Shown one piece after another: positions 1-9,004 of a stretch of 64,000 nt of DNA (position 1 is the stretch's first letter; each line of letters opens with the position of its first letter). Where the stretch lies: contig NZ_JABTEL010000001.1 in assembly GCF_013285155.1 (NCBI RefSeq), positions 124,001-188,000 of the forward strand, read 5' to 3'. The position numbers and the translations under genes were made by a program. Source of the DNA: Winogradskyella undariae. Its GTDB lineage: Bacteria; Bacteroidota; Bacteroidia; Flavobacteriales; Flavobacteriaceae. Under the pieces are notes generated by a model. It was not told where the DNA came from, searched no databases, and was given only the letters and a program-made list of their open reading frames with translations.

Positions 1-68
1 TGGTCAAGTAAATACTTTATAAGGTATGAACAAGATTTACCCGCTCCGACAATTAAAATGTTTCTCAT
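1..68 (-). CDS. Saccharopine dehydrogenase-like protein, N-terminal fragment
   Basis: A reverse-strand reading frame begins with ATG at 68 and leaves the window at 1, so only about 22 residues are visible. They read MRNILIVGAGKSCSYLIKYL and onward, a Rossmann dinucleotide-binding beta-alpha turn with a GAGKS glycine loop. From memory this opening is typical of the saccharopine dehydrogenase family in flavobacteria, which acts in lysine metabolism or on related amino acids. It is divergent from the DUF423 gene. Too little is visible to exclude another NAD(P)-binding enzyme. Confidence 0.6.
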   Translation of the reverse strand, partial: MRNILIVGAGKSCSYLIKYLLD

Positions 69-74
69 AATGAC

Positions 75-82
75 TAAATTTG
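75..82 (+). promoter_or_regulatory. Putative -7 element TAAATTTG upstream of the DUF423 gene
   Basis: TAAATTTG fits the Bacteroidota -7 consensus TAnnTTTG and lies 54 bp before the DUF423 start. No TTG is seen at the usual -33 spacing, so support is modest. Confidence 0.35.
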
Positions 83-136
83 TGTTCTACGAAAATAAGG
101 AATCGAAGAGTAATAAAAACGTAAAGCATACTTATT

Positions 137-526
137 ATGAACAAGATACTATTGATTACGGGAACCATTTTTGGAATTTTAGGTATAATTTTAGGAGCAT
201 TTGCAGCTCATGGTTTACAAAAATTAGTAGATACAGCGGCTATTCAAACTTTTGAAACAGGTGTGCGTTATCAGCTTTATCATGCTTTTTTTCTGCTCAT
301 AGTAGGAAGTACAACTATGGTGAGTTTAAAAATGAAAAAATTAATTTTTTATTTCACACTTTTCGGAGTTATATTCTTTTCTGGGTCTATTTATGGTTTG
401 GCAACAAATACACTTTCAGCTTTCGATTTTAAATCTATTGCACTCATTACTCCTTTGGGAGGCTTATTACTTATTACTGGCTGGGTATTTTTATTAGTTG
501 GTATAATTAGAAATAAAGGGAATTAA
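137..526 (+). CDS. DUF423 small integral membrane protein (YgdD/TMEM256 type)
   Basis: A 129-residue, strongly hydrophobic protein with about four membrane segments. The N-terminal segment carries GAFAAHGL, the hallmark of the DUF423/YgdD/TMEM256 family, and a glycine-rich stretch ending in ITPLGGLLLITGW is also typical. Length matches the family (about 120-130 residues). The family has no established biochemical function. ATG at 137 is chosen because it starts right at the first hydrophobic helix; a longer frame (58-255) is out of phase and is a shadow. It is divergent from the saccharopine dehydrogenase-like gene. Confidence 0.85.
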   Translation: MNKILLITGTIFGILGIILGAFAAHGLQKLVDTAAIQTFETGVRYQLYHAFFLLIVGSTTMVSLKMKKLIFYFTLFGVIFFSGSIYGLATNTLSAFDFKSIALITPLGGLLLITGWVFLLVGIIRNKGN

Positions 527-559
527 TGGCCTCCAAATATGGTGTTTCAAAATATAATA

Positions 560-577
560 TTAGTTTTACATAACTAA
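560..577. promoter_or_regulatory. Inverted repeat TTAGTT-N6-AACTAA in the pckA leader
   Basis: A 6-bp perfect inverted repeat with a 6-bp spacer, 15 bp before the pckA start. It may be an operator or part of a weak RNA hairpin. No regulator is assigned. Confidence 0.3.
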
Positions 578-591
578 ATAACACTAATATT

Positions 592-2208
592 ATGACAAAC
601 CATTCTCAGTTTACGAAAACGATTTCGTTAAATCAATATGGAATTAAAAACGCAAAAGTTAATTATCAATTATCGTCAGAAGAACTTCATGCTGAAACTA
701 TCTCTAAAGGTCAGGGTGTTGAGTCGTCTTCGGGAGCTCTAGCAGTTAATACTGGCGAGTTTACAGGTCGTTCACCAATGGATCGATTTATTGTGAAAGA
801 TGATATTACCAAGGACAAAATTTGGTGGGGAGATATCAATATTCCTTTCGAGAGTACTAAGTTTCAAAAGTTATATGATAAAGTGGTTGCTTATTTATCT
901 GATAAGGAGATTTATGTGAGAGATAGTTATGCATGTGCAGACGAAAACTACAAGCTAAACATTAGAGTTATCAATGAATATCCTTGGAGTAATATGTTTG
1001 CTTATAATATGTTTCTCCGTCCTACGGAAGATGAATTAAAAGATTTTTCACCCGAATGGACTGTTGTTAATGCACCAGGTTTTATGGCAGATCCAGAAGT
1101 TGATGGAACACGTCAGCATAACTTTGCCATTTTAGATTTTACACGTAAGATTGCCTTAATTGGAGGAACTGGTTATACAGGTGAAATTAAAAAAGGAATT
1201 TTCTCTGCCTTAAACTTTATTCTTCCTGTGTTTAAAAATACTTTACCAATGCATTGTAGTGCAAATGTTGGTAAGGAAGATGATACGGCTATTTTCTTTG
1301 GTCTATCTGGAACAGGAAAAACCACACTTTCTACAGATCCTAATCGTAGTTTAATTGGAGATGATGAGCATGGTTGGACAGCTGAAAACTCTGTTTTTAA
1401 TTTTGAAGGTGGCTGTTATGCAAAAGTGATTAACCTATCTCAAGAACAAGAACCTGAGATTTTTGCTGCGATTAAAAAAGGAGCTATTCTCGAAAATGTG
1501 ATTATGGATGACAAAGGTCATGTTGATTTTGAAGATACATCCATTACACAAAACACAAGAGTAAGTTACCCAATTTACCATATAGATAATATTAGAAAAC
1601 CATCAGTAGGAGAGAACCCTAAAAATATATTTTTCTTAACAGCAGATGCTTTTGGTGTATTACCTCCGATATCTAAACTAACACCAAGTCAAGCAGCTTA
1701 TCATTTTATTTCTGGTTATACCGCTAAGGTTGCAGGTACAGAAGCAGGTGTTGTAGAACCAGTACCAAGTTTTTCAGCTTGTTTTGGAGCGCCTTTTATG
1801 CCTTTGCATCCAACGGAATATGCTAAGATGTTAAGTGAAAAAATGAAAGAAGCAGGTGTAAATGTTTGGTTGGTAAATACGGGTTGGATAGGTGGTCCTT
1901 ACGGAGTAGGAACACGTATGAAATTAAAATATACACGAGCGATGATTAATGCAGCTTTAAATGGTGATTTGGGTGATTACACTTATGAGGATTACCATAT
2001 CCATTCTGTTTTTGGTGTAGCACAACCAAGAAGTTGTCCTGGAGTACCAACAGAAGTGTTGAGTCCTAGAACAACATGGAACGATGATAAAGCATATTAC
2101 ACTATGGCATTTAAATTATCAAATGCATTTAGAGAAAACTTTAAAGAATTTGAGTCTTATGCATCAGAAGAAGTAAGACGTGGTGGCCCACAACGTTACT
2201 CGTTTTAA
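592..2208 (+). CDS. pckA: Phosphoenolpyruvate carboxykinase (ATP)
   Basis: A 538-residue cytosolic enzyme that converts oxaloacetate and ATP to PEP, ADP and CO2, the first committed step of gluconeogenesis. The P-loop (kinase-1a) reads GLSGTGKTTLS near residues 238-248, followed by the kinase-2/metal-site stretch LIGDDEHGW. The N-terminal NTGEFTGRSPMDRF is the substrate-binding arginine motif of ATP-type PEPCKs, and full length matches the family. It is monocistronic: the gene before ends 65 bp upstream and a strong hairpin follows the stop. A second, unrelated-fold-length PEPCK homologue of the pyrophosphate type lies at 21252-24698, so the organism may have two routes at the PEP/oxaloacetate node. 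Confidence 0.97.
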   Translation: MTNHSQFTKTISLNQYGIKNAKVNYQLSSEELHAETISKGQGVESSSGALAVNTGEFTGRSPMDRFIVKDDITKDKIWWGDINIPFESTKFQKLYDKVVAYLSDKEIYVRDSYACADENYKLNIRVINEYPWSNMFAYNMFLRPTEDELKDFSPEWTVVNAPGFMADPEVDGTRQHNFAILDFTRKIALIGGTGYTGEIKKGIFSALNFILPVFKNTLPMHCSANVGKEDDTAIFFGLSGTGKTTLSTDPNRSLIGDDEHGWTAENSVFNFEGGCYAKVINLSQEQEPEIFAAIKKGAILENVIMDDKGHVDFEDTSITQNTRVSYPIYHIDNIRKPSVGENPKNIFFLTADAFGVLPPISKLTPSQAAYHFISGYTAKVAGTEAGVVEPVPSFSACFGAPFMPLHPTEYAKMLSEKMKEAGVNVWLVNTGWIGGPYGVGTRMKLKYTRAMINAALNGDLGDYTYEDYHIHSVFGVAQPRSCPGVPTEVLSPRTTWNDDKAYYTMAFKLSNAFRENFKEFESYASEEVRRGGPQRYSF

Positions 2209-2229
2209 AAAATAACTTATATGAACTAA

Positions 2230-2262
2230 AAAAGCGATTCTAAATTTAGAATCGCTTTTTTT
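2230..2262. terminator. Bidirectional intrinsic terminator between pckA and hemD
   Basis: A near-perfect palindrome (arms AAAGCGATTCTAAA and TTTAGAATCGCTTT) flanked by A-runs and T-runs. It separates the convergent pckA and hemD genes and can terminate both. Confidence 0.85.
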
Positions 2263-2281
2263 ATGTTTTATAGTAATTAAA

Positions 2282-3031
2282 CTATTTTCCTTTGTTTACA
2301 GAATCAATATATTTCTGTAATGCCATAGTCATAGAAGGTGTTTCTGGTGTTGGTGCAGAAATATCTACACGCAATCCTTTTTCTTTTACTGCCTGAACTG
2401 TGGTGTTTCCAAAAACAGCAATACGAGTTTCATTTTGCTTAAAGTCTGGAAAGTTATGAAATAAGGATTCAATGCCAGAGGGGCTAAAGAATACTAATAT
2501 ATCATAAGTTACATTAGATAAATCAGATAAATCACTAATTACGGTTCTGTAAAAAGTAGCTTGTTTCCAATTGACTTTTAAACCATCTAATAATTCTGGA
2601 ATAATAGGTTTTACTTTGTCAGTAGTTGGTAATAAAAACGATTCGTCTTTATATTTTTTAATTAAAGGTATAAGATCTTCAAATGTACGTTTCCCAACAT
2701 AGATTTTACGTTTTCTATACACCACATATTTTTGTAAATAATAAGCAACAGCTTCAGACTGGCAGAAGTATTTCAATGAATCAGGAACTTTAAAACGCAA
2801 TTCGTCTGCGACTCTAAAGAAATGGTCTACGGAATTTCTACTTGTAAGGATAATAGCTGTGAATTTACTTAAGTCAACTTTTTGTTGTCTCACGTCTTTA
2901 GAACATACACCTTCAACATGGATAAAGGGTCTAAAGTCTACTTTAACTTTTTGCTTTTCTTGCAGATCAAAGTATGGTGAGTTTTCTATTTTAGGCTCTG
3001 GTTGCGATACTAAAATTGTTTTCACTTTCAT
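2282..3031 (-). CDS. hemD: Uroporphyrinogen-III synthase
   Basis: A 249-residue protein with the two-lobed HemD fold signature: an N-terminal lobe with IILTSRNSVDHFF (about residues 60-72), a middle lobe ending in DILVFFSPSGIESLF, and the closing segment IAVFGNTTVQAVKEKGLRVDISAPTP typical of the family. It cyclises hydroxymethylbilane to uroporphyrinogen III for heme synthesis. HemD is poorly conserved, so the call rests on these motifs and the length. It lies 16 bp downstream of the DUF4271 gene on the same strand, which suggests cotranscription. Confidence 0.85.
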   Translation of the reverse strand: MKVKTILVSQPEPKIENSPYFDLQEKQKVKVDFRPFIHVEGVCSKDVRQQKVDLSKFTAIILTSRNSVDHFFRVADELRFKVPDSLKYFCQSEAVAYYLQKYVVYRKRKIYVGKRTFEDLIPLIKKYKDESFLLPTTDKVKPIIPELLDGLKVNWKQATFYRTVISDLSDLSNVTYDILVFFSPSGIESLFHNFPDFKQNETRIAVFGNTTVQAVKEKGLRVDISAPTPETPSMTMALQKYIDSVNKGK

Positions 3032-3047
3032 ACGGAATGCTTGTGTT

Positions 3048-3698
3048 TTAAGCGTTATATTCTCTAATTAGCTTATATAAAAGAATATAAGGGCTAATTT
3101 CGAGAGCGCAAAGGTACAATAAAAAATACAAAAAATTAGGATTAATTGTTTTTTGATGAGTTTTGAATGAAGATATAAAACCAATGACGTTTACAAGGCA
3201 AACAGTTATGAATGCTGATATCAAGACGATACTAATGTTGATATCTGTATATAATAAAAACAAATTTGCTACTAAAAACAGGATTCCGGAAAAATTTTTA
3301 AATGTTGTTTTCTGAAATAAATAGTTGGTTATTAGACTGTCTATTTCAAAAAGGCTTCCAATTAAACGCTCTAATACTATTTTTGTAATGATAATAGAAA
3401 AGACTAAAAACACTAATTTTAAGAACGAAATTAATTCAAAATTTAGAGGTTCTATAAATGTAGAATAGGCGAAATAAATAAAAACACTTAATGATAATGA
3501 AAGATTTATAAATAGAAAACTATCAAATAGATCAATTTTTTTTCGCTCTTTTGAGTATATTTTAAGGTATTTAGAGTTTCCTATAACATACATAAAGTCT
3601 TTAAAGCGAAGTGAATTTAGGTATTTAGCAACAGCAATGGTAAACAATCCAATGATTGTAAAAATGGTAAACCACTCATGTGTTATATAATTTCGCAT
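3048..3698 (-). CDS. DUF4271 integral membrane protein
   Basis: A 216-residue membrane protein with about six hydrophobic segments and little else. The opening MRNYITHEWFTIFTIIGLF, then a basic loop (FKDFMYVIGNSKYLKIYSKERK) and the final CALEISPYILLYKLI match the DUF4271 family, which is restricted to Bacteroidota and commonly lies next to hemD. Its function is unknown; association with hemD is neighbourhood evidence only. It is the first gene of a likely DUF4271-hemD operon and divergent from the sugar transferase gene. Confidence 0.8.
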   Translation of the reverse strand: MRNYITHEWFTIFTIIGLFTIAVAKYLNSLRFKDFMYVIGNSKYLKIYSKERKKIDLFDSFLFINLSLSLSVFIYFAYSTFIEPLNFELISFLKLVFLVFSIIITKIVLERLIGSLFEIDSLITNYLFQKTTFKNFSGILFLVANLFLLYTDINISIVLISAFITVCLVNVIGFISSFKTHQKTINPNFLYFLLYLCALEISPYILLYKLIREYNA

Positions 3699-3790
3699 GG
3701 CGCTAAATTATAAAAAATGCGCTTAATTTAAGGTGTCCAATTCATATCTATCAAAAAAGTTAATTCCGACATTTTTTATATTAAAAACTT

Positions 3791-3798
3791 TATTTTTG
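3791..3798 (+). promoter_or_regulatory. Putative -7 element TATTTTTG
   Basis: A TAnnTTTG match 46 bp before the start of the polyprenol sugar transferase gene. There is no clear -33 TTG. Confidence 0.4.
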
Positions 3799-3844
3799 TT
3801 AAAATTTTAAAAGGCCACGAACAAGTAGATTTAAAAGTGAGTTA

Positions 3845-4567
3845 ATGTCAGACGCGATTGTCATCATACCAACCTATAATGAGATTGAAAATGTTGAATC
3901 AATCATTAGAACTGTGTTTTCTGAACAGAAGGATTTTCACGTTTTAATTGTTGATGATAATTCACCCGATCATACAGCTGAGACCGTTAAAAAGTTACAG
4001 CAAGAATTTAAAGATCAATTGTTTTTGTTAGAGCGTAAAGAAAAAAGTGGTTTAGGTACGGCTTATATCGCCGGATTTGAATGGGCTTTAGAAAGATCTT
4101 ATCAGTATGTTTTTGAAATGGATGCTGATTTTTCACACAATCCAGATGATCTTCCAAGATTATACAAAGCATGTGCTGTTGATGGTGCAGATGTAGCCGT
4201 CGGATCTCGTTATGTAAAAGGAATTACAGTTGTAAATTGGCCTTTGTCTCGTATTCTTTTATCTTATGGAGCATCGCGTTACGTGAGATTAATAACAAGA
4301 ATGAAAGTTAAGGATTCTACAGCAGGATTCATTTGTTATCATAGAACTGTTTTAGAAGCCATCAACCTTAAAAAGATAAAATTTGTTGGTTACGCTTTTC
4401 AAATTGAAATGAAATTTAAAGCGCATAAAAAAGGCTTTAAAATTGTAGAAATACCTGTTATATTTAAAGATAGAACAAAAGGAAAATCAAAAATGAGTGG
4501 AGGTATTATAACTGAAGCTATTTTTGGTGTGATTAGTTTAAAAATTAAAAGTTTATTTACGAAGTAA
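3845..4567 (+). CDS. Polyprenol monophosphomannose synthase-like GT2 glycosyltransferase
   Basis: A 240-residue family-2 glycosyltransferase without membrane helices, as in short DPM1-type enzymes. The N-terminus IIPTYNEIENVESII and VDDNSPDHTAE bind the nucleotide sugar, EMDADFSHNPDDLP holds the DxD metal site, and VGSRYVKGI plus KDSTAGFICY are conserved in dolichyl/polyprenyl-phosphate mannose synthases. It probably loads a sugar, usually mannose, from a GDP donor onto a membrane polyprenyl phosphate. It starts a plus-strand run with the dihydroorotase gene 6 bp downstream and the DUF4296 lipoprotein 8 bp after that, so the three are probably one operon. Donor and acceptor are inferred from the family. 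Confidence 0.88.
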   Translation: MSDAIVIIPTYNEIENVESIIRTVFSEQKDFHVLIVDDNSPDHTAETVKKLQQEFKDQLFLLERKEKSGLGTAYIAGFEWALERSYQYVFEMDADFSHNPDDLPRLYKACAVDGADVAVGSRYVKGITVVNWPLSRILLSYGASRYVRLITRMKVKDSTAGFICYHRTVLEAINLKKIKFVGYAFQIEMKFKAHKKGFKIVEIPVIFKDRTKGKSKMSGGIITEAIFGVISLKIKSLFTK

Positions 4568-4573
4568 AAGAAC

Positions 4574-5917
4574 ATGATACAGAATACCCTTATTAAAAAT
4601 GCAAGAATCGTCAACGAAGGAAAAATTGTTGAAGGAGATATTTATATTGAAAACAATATTATAAAAAAAATTGACAGTTCTATTAGTGTTAAATCTGCGG
4701 ATATATTAGTAATTGATGCAGAAGGGAATTACGTTTTTCCGGGAATGATTGATGATCAAGTGCATTTTAGAGAGCCTGGATTAACTCATAAAGCAAATAT
4801 AGAGTCAGAATCTAAAGCGGCTATTGCAGGAGGAATTACTTCTTTTATAGAGATGCCTAATACCAATCCACAAACTACAACAATAGAGAAGTTAGAAGAA
4901 AAATTTGCGATTGCAGCAAAATCATCTTACGCTAACTATTCATTTATGTTTGGTGGTACAAATGATAATTTAGACGAAATTTTAAAAGTTGATCCCAAAA
5001 CAGTTGCGGGTTTAAAGTTGTTTTTAGGATCTTCTACAGGAAATATGTTGGTTGATGACCCAAAGGTGATCGAAAAAATATTTTCTAGTACAGACATGGT
5101 AATTTCTGTACATTGTGAAGATGAAGCAACAATTAAAGAGAATTTAGCAAAATACGAAGCGCAATATGGTGATGATATTCCTATGGAATTACATCCTGTA
5201 ATCAGAAGTGAGGAAGCGTGTTATATTTCTTCTTCAAAAGCAATTGAATTGGCTAAGAAGACAGGAGCAAGATTACATGTATTTCACCTTTCAACAGGAA
5301 AAGAAACCAAATTGTTTTCTAATAAAATTCCATTAAAGGACAAAAAGATTACGGCTGAGGTTTGTGTTCATCACTTGTGGTTTTCAGATGAAGATTATGC
5401 AAAAAAAGGGAGTCATATTAAATGGAACCCTGCTGTAAAAACAGCAAAAGATAGAGAGCAGTTATGGAAAGCTTTGTTAGATGACAGAATTGATGTTATT
5501 GCTACAGACCATGCGCCTCATACTTTAGAAGAAAAAACAAATCCATACACCAAAGCACCTTCTGGTGGACCTTTAGTGCAACATGCGTTAATGGCATTAA
5601 TGGAAGCACATCATCAAGGTAAGATTTCTGTAGAAAAAATTGTAGAAAAAGCATGTCATAACCCCGCTATATTATTCAACGTGGAAAAACGCGGTTATAT
5701 TAGAGAAGGATATTTTGCTGATTTGGTTATTATAAACCCACAAAGTCCTTGGACGGTTAATAAAAGTAATATTCTATACAAATGTGGTTGGTCTCCTTTT
5801 GAAGGTAATACGTTTAAAAGTAGAATTACGCATACGTTTGTTAATGGAAAATTAGTTTATAACAATTTTAATATTTTAGACGTAAAAGCAGGCGAACGAT
5901 TAACTTTTGATAGATAG
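4574..5917 (+). CDS. Dihydroorotase-family amidohydrolase (altered HxH motif)
   Basis: A 447-residue amidohydrolase of the class I dihydroorotase type, which cyclises carbamoyl-aspartate in pyrimidine synthesis. Visible motifs are the beta-strand-1 segment DDQVHFREPG (residues 60-69), the carbamylated-lysine segment GLKLFLGSSTGNML, VHCEDE, HVFHLST and the catalytic ATDHAPH. The normal metal pair HxH is QxH here: residue 62 is Gln instead of the first His. All the other ligands appear to be present. This may be a lineage-typical variant or reduced metal binding, so no gene symbol is given. It follows the polyprenol transferase by 6 bp and precedes the DUF4296 gene by 8 bp. Confidence 0.85.
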   Translation: MIQNTLIKNARIVNEGKIVEGDIYIENNIIKKIDSSISVKSADILVIDAEGNYVFPGMIDDQVHFREPGLTHKANIESESKAAIAGGITSFIEMPNTNPQTTTIEKLEEKFAIAAKSSYANYSFMFGGTNDNLDEILKVDPKTVAGLKLFLGSSTGNMLVDDPKVIEKIFSSTDMVISVHCEDEATIKENLAKYEAQYGDDIPMELHPVIRSEEACYISSSKAIELAKKTGARLHVFHLSTGKETKLFSNKIPLKDKKITAEVCVHHLWFSDEDYAKKGSHIKWNPAVKTAKDREQLWKALLDDRIDVIATDHAPHTLEEKTNPYTKAPSGGPLVQHALMALMEAHHQGKISVEKIVEKACHNPAILFNVEKRGYIREGYFADLVIINPQSPWTVNKSNILYKCGWSPFEGNTFKSRITHTFVNGKLVYNNFNILDVKAGERLTFDR

Positions 5918-5925
5918 AATTTAAG

Positions 5926-6444
5926 ATGTTGAAGCAAATTAGTATTATAATAATTTTAGGAGTTTTGGTTTTAGCTTGTAATGATATTAAGCGACCAAAA
6001 AAACCAGATAATTTAATATCTAAAGCGCAAATGTCTGATCTGCTTTATGACCTATATGTTGTTAGTGCAGCAAAAGGTGTAAATAGGAAACTTCTAGAAG
6101 AGAAAAATTTTAATCCAGAAACCTATATACTCGAAAAATATAATTTAGATAGTACAAGATTTGCCGAAAGCAATAACTATTACGCTTTTGACCTAGAGGT
6201 ATATAAATCTATTGTAGATAAAACAAAAGAGCGATTAGAAGCAGAAAAGAAGGTTTTTGATGATTTAAGACAATTAGAAACAGATTCTATTAAAAATCGA
6301 AGAGATTCTATAAAGAATCGTAAAGACTCTATAAAGAACATAAAAGATTCAATTAATAAAGTTCCAAAAGTGATGAAGAAAAGTTTACTTAAAATGGATA
6401 CTATTAAAAAGGTGTTAGATACAACAGTTATTACTAAAAATTAA
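5926..6444 (+). CDS. DUF4296 lipoprotein
   Basis: A 172-residue predicted lipoprotein: signal peptide MLKQISIIIILGVLVLAC with the lipobox cysteine at about residue 18. The mature N-terminus KPDNLISKAQMSDLLYDLYVVSAAKG and the following NYYAFDLEVYKSIVDKTKERLE match DUF4296, a Bacteroidota family of unknown function. The C-terminal third contains four near-identical copies of a DSIKNR/K-type heptad (about residues 119-142), probably a charged coiled coil. Its 3' end overlaps the convergent epimerase gene by 4 bp. Confidence 0.8.
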   Translation: MLKQISIIIILGVLVLACNDIKRPKKPDNLISKAQMSDLLYDLYVVSAAKGVNRKLLEEKNFNPETYILEKYNLDSTRFAESNNYYAFDLEVYKSIVDKTKERLEAEKKVFDDLRQLETDSIKNRRDSIKNRKDSIKNIKDSINKVPKVMKKSLLKMDTIKKVLDTTVITKN

Positions 6445-7463
6445 TGACTGTTTGTATCTTTAATAAATAATTCGCTGACCTCTTCAATACTTTTATCTAT
6501 TGATTTGAATTCAAAACCCAAAGTGTCTTTTATTTTTGAAGCATTATAATTAGTAATACTTACAGCAGATTTTGAAGTTTGCTTAGAAAGCGTTCTAGGT
6601 CTGCCTAAAAGAGCGTGGGTTAACCAATCTAATCGCCAGACAATTGCTAATAACCAAGGTTTAGCTTCCTTACTTGGTGGTTTAACTTTTAAGGCATTTG
6701 CCGTTTTTGTAAAAAATGATTTAAAACTTAAGCTTTCTGAGACTAAAATAAAACTCTCATTTTTTATGGGACTCTCCATAAGTTTCTTCATTGCATTAAC
6801 AACATCCCAAACATCAACATAACCGGTAACTCCTTTAGTATAAAAAGGCATGCCTTTATAAATACGTTTAAATAAATTACCACTACTGCCACCATTCCAA
6901 TAACCAGCTCCTAATACAATTCCTGGGTTAATAATTACAGCATTTAAACCTTCTTGTGTACCACGCCATACTTCTAGTTCTGCACCATATTTTGTAATGG
7001 CATAAATGGAGTTGTCGTCTTCTGGGTTCCATTCGGTTTTTTCATCAATAAGTTTTTCGGGATTGTTATGCTGTCCAACAGCAGCAATAGAACTGACGTA
7101 GCATAGTTTTTTTACTTTATGAGTTATACACAGATTAACAATGTTTGCAGTGCCTTTTATATTTATTGTTCTTAATAATTTATATTGATGAGGTTCAAAC
7201 GATACAATAGCAGCACAATGATATACGTATGTAATGTTTTTAAACGCATCTTGAAGTTGAGGAATATTGTTTATATCAGCCTCTATCCATTCAATTTTAT
7301 TAAATAGAGCTTCACCATTATCCGAAAAATAAGAGAAAACATGTTTTACACGTTCTAAAGTTTTTTCATTTCTATAAGTTGCACGTATCGGTTGATCACT
7401 TTTCAAAAGTTGAAAAAGTAAATGCGAACCAACCAAACCTGTACCTCCTGTGACTAAAACCAT
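6441..7463 (-). CDS. NAD-dependent epimerase/dehydratase family (extended SDR) protein
   Basis: A 340-residue extended short-chain dehydrogenase. The N-terminal Rossmann loop is VTGGTGLVGSHL, and the catalytic Tyr-x3-Lys is in YAITKYGAELEVWR after a SSIAAVG serine strand. It resembles dihydroflavonol-reductase-like and NDP-sugar epimerase-like proteins; the substrate cannot be told. The 3' end overlaps the DUF4296 gene by 4 bp in convergent orientation. A TAACTTTG promoter element ends only four bases before the ATG, so the mRNA is probably leaderless or nearly so. Confidence 0.85.
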   Translation of the reverse strand: MVLVTGGTGLVGSHLLFQLLKSDQPIRATYRNEKTLERVKHVFSYFSDNGEALFNKIEWIEADINNIPQLQDAFKNITYVYHCAAIVSFEPHQYKLLRTINIKGTANIVNLCITHKVKKLCYVSSIAAVGQHNNPEKLIDEKTEWNPEDDNSIYAITKYGAELEVWRGTQEGLNAVIINPGIVLGAGYWNGGSSGNLFKRIYKGMPFYTKGVTGYVDVWDVVNAMKKLMESPIKNESFILVSESLSFKSFFTKTANALKVKPPSKEAKPWLLAIVWRLDWLTHALLGRPRTLSKQTSKSAVSITNYNASKIKDTLGFEFKSIDKSIEEVSELFIKDTNSH

Positions 7464-7467
7464 AAGG

Positions 7468-7475
7468 CAAAGTTA
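7468..7475 (-). promoter_or_regulatory. -7 element TAACTTTG four bases before the epimerase ATG
   Basis: Read on the minus strand, TAACTTTG is followed by CCTT and then the start codon. Transcription would begin at or within a few bases of the ATG. Confidence 0.5.
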
Positions 7476-7568
7476 CATTAATTTCAGACTTTTATTATGA
7501 GGCATTTTTTGTTTTAAAGATTTTACTTCTAATAAATATGAAGAAGTAAATTGGGTTAAAATTGTCTT

Positions 7569-7597
7569 TTGTCTTTAAGTGTGGAAACTTATCTTTG
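7569..7597 (+). promoter_or_regulatory. tyrS promoter: TTG-N18-TATCTTTG
   Basis: The -33 TTG is at 7569 and the -7 element TATCTTTG at 7590-7597, with 18 bp between, matching the Bacteroidota sigma factor consensus. The start of tyrS is 28 bp downstream. Confidence 0.65.
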
Positions 7598-7625
7598 TGC
7601 AAATCAATTTTGAAAGAAAAAAGCA

Positions 7626-8936
7626 ATGGCAAATAAATTTGTAGAAGAGTTACGTTGGAGAGGAATGGTACATGATATGATGCCAGGAACGGAAGAGCAA
7701 TTAGATAAAGAAATGACCACGGCTTATATTGGTTTTGATCCGACATCAGATTCGTTACATATCGGAAGTTTAGTGCCAATAATTTTGTTGGTTCATTTAG
7801 AAAAAGCAGGTCACAAACCTGTGGCTTTAGTAGGAGGTGCTACGGGTATGATTGGTGATCCTTCAGGGAAAAGTGACGAAAGAAACTTGTTAGATGAAGT
7901 AGCTTTAGCTCACAATGTAGCAGGAATAAAAAGTGTATTATCTCGTTTTTTAGATTTTAATTCAACAAATGATAATGCTCCGGTTTTAGTAAATAACTAC
8001 GATTGGATGAAAAACTTTAGTTTCATTGATTTTGCTCGTGATGTTGGTAAACGTATCACAGTAAACTACATGATGGCTAAAGATTCTGTAAAGAAACGTT
8101 TAAGTGGTGACGAAGGTAATGTTGGAATGTCTTTTACAGAGTTTACCTACCAATTAATTCAGGGTTACGATTTTCATCATTTGTACAAAACCATGGGTTG
8201 TAAATTACAAATGGGAGGAAGTGACCAATGGGGAAACATAACTACAGGTACTGAATTAGTGAGACGTATGCATGATGGTGAAGACCAGGCAAAGGCATAT
8301 GCTATGACTTGTCCTTTAATTACAAAGGCAGATGGTTCTAAATTTGGTAAAAGTGAAGGTGGAAATGTTTGGTTAGATACCGATAAAACTAGCGTATATA
8401 AATTTTACCAATTTTGGTTGAATACTACAGATGCAGACGCTGAAAAATATATTAAGATTTTTACATTCTTAGATAAAGAAACTATTGAAAATTTAATTGC
8501 AGAACACAATGAAGATCCTGGGTTTAGAGCATTGCAGAAACGTTTGGCAGAAGAAGTTACTGTTTTTGTACACAGTAGAGAGGATTATGATAATGCAGTA
8601 AAAGCTTCTAAAATATTGTTTAGTAAAGATTTTAAAAATGAAATTAAACAATTGTCTGAATCTTTATTTTTAGATGTTTTTGAAGGTGTAAAACATGCTC
8701 AGATTTCTATTGCTGAATTTAATGAAGGACTAGATATGATTGGTGCTTTGGCAGCAAAAACTGAGTTTTTAAGTTCTAATGGAGATGCTAGACGTGCTTT
8801 AAAAGAAAATGCAGTAGCAGTTAATAAAGTTAAAGTAAAAGAAGATTATATGTTATCGTCTGAAGATTTAATTCACGATAAATATATTATCTTGAGTAGA
8901 GGTAAGAAAACGAACTTTATTTTAGAAGTGATTTAA
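7626..8936 (+). CDS. tyrS: Tyrosyl-tRNA synthetase
   Basis: A 436-residue class I aminoacyl-tRNA synthetase that charges tRNA-Tyr. The HIGH-type motif is [11 protein letters not shown] (about residues 46-56), the tyrosine-binding segment reads [12 protein letters not shown], and the KMSKS-type loop is [11 protein letters not shown]. The C-terminal S4-like RNA-binding domain (about 370-436) contains [19 protein letters not shown]. Length is normal for bacterial TyrRS of this subtype. ATG at 7626 directly opens the conserved [21 protein letters not shown]. It is transcribed alone, with its own promoter and terminator. Confidence 0.97.
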   Translation: MANKFVEELRWRGMVHDMMPGTEEQLDKEMTTAYIGFDPTSDSLHIGSLVPIILLVHLEKAGHKPVALVGGATGMIGDPSGKSDERNLLDEVALAHNVAGIKSVLSRFLDFNSTNDNAPVLVNNYDWMKNFSFIDFARDVGKRITVNYMMAKDSVKKRLSGDEGNVGMSFTEFTYQLIQGYDFHHLYKTMGCKLQMGGSDQWGNITTGTELVRRMHDGEDQAKAYAMTCPLITKADGSKFGKSEGGNVWLDTDKTSVYKFYQFWLNTTDADAEKYIKIFTFLDKETIENLIAEHNEDPGFRALQKRLAEEVTVFVHSREDYDNAVKASKILFSKDFKNEIKQLSESLFLDVFEGVKHAQISIAEFNEGLDMIGALAAKTEFLSSNGDARRALKENAVAVNKVKVKEDYMLSSEDLIHDKYIILSRGKKTNFILEVI

Positions 8937-8961
8937 GAAAAAATAAATTCAACATTATATA

Positions 8962-8998
8962 AGATCTCATTGGTTTCATAATCAATGAGATTTTTTTT
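8962..8998 (+). terminator. tyrS intrinsic terminator
   Basis: A 9-bp stem (ATCTCATTG / CAATGAGAT) with a 10-nt loop followed by a T8 run, 26 bp after the tyrS stop. Confidence 0.85.
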
Positions 8999-9004
8999 AT
9001 ATAA

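Noticed and set aside
58..255. 65-residue frame at the start of the window.
   Set aside because: It overlaps the well-supported DUF423 gene in another frame and has no recognisable feature.
7523..7549. Inverted repeat TTACTTCT-N11-AGAAGTAA before tyrS considered as a T-box-like leader.
   Set aside because: It lies upstream of the tyrS -7 box, so it is not in the transcript, and no T-box sequence is present. It could still be an operator.
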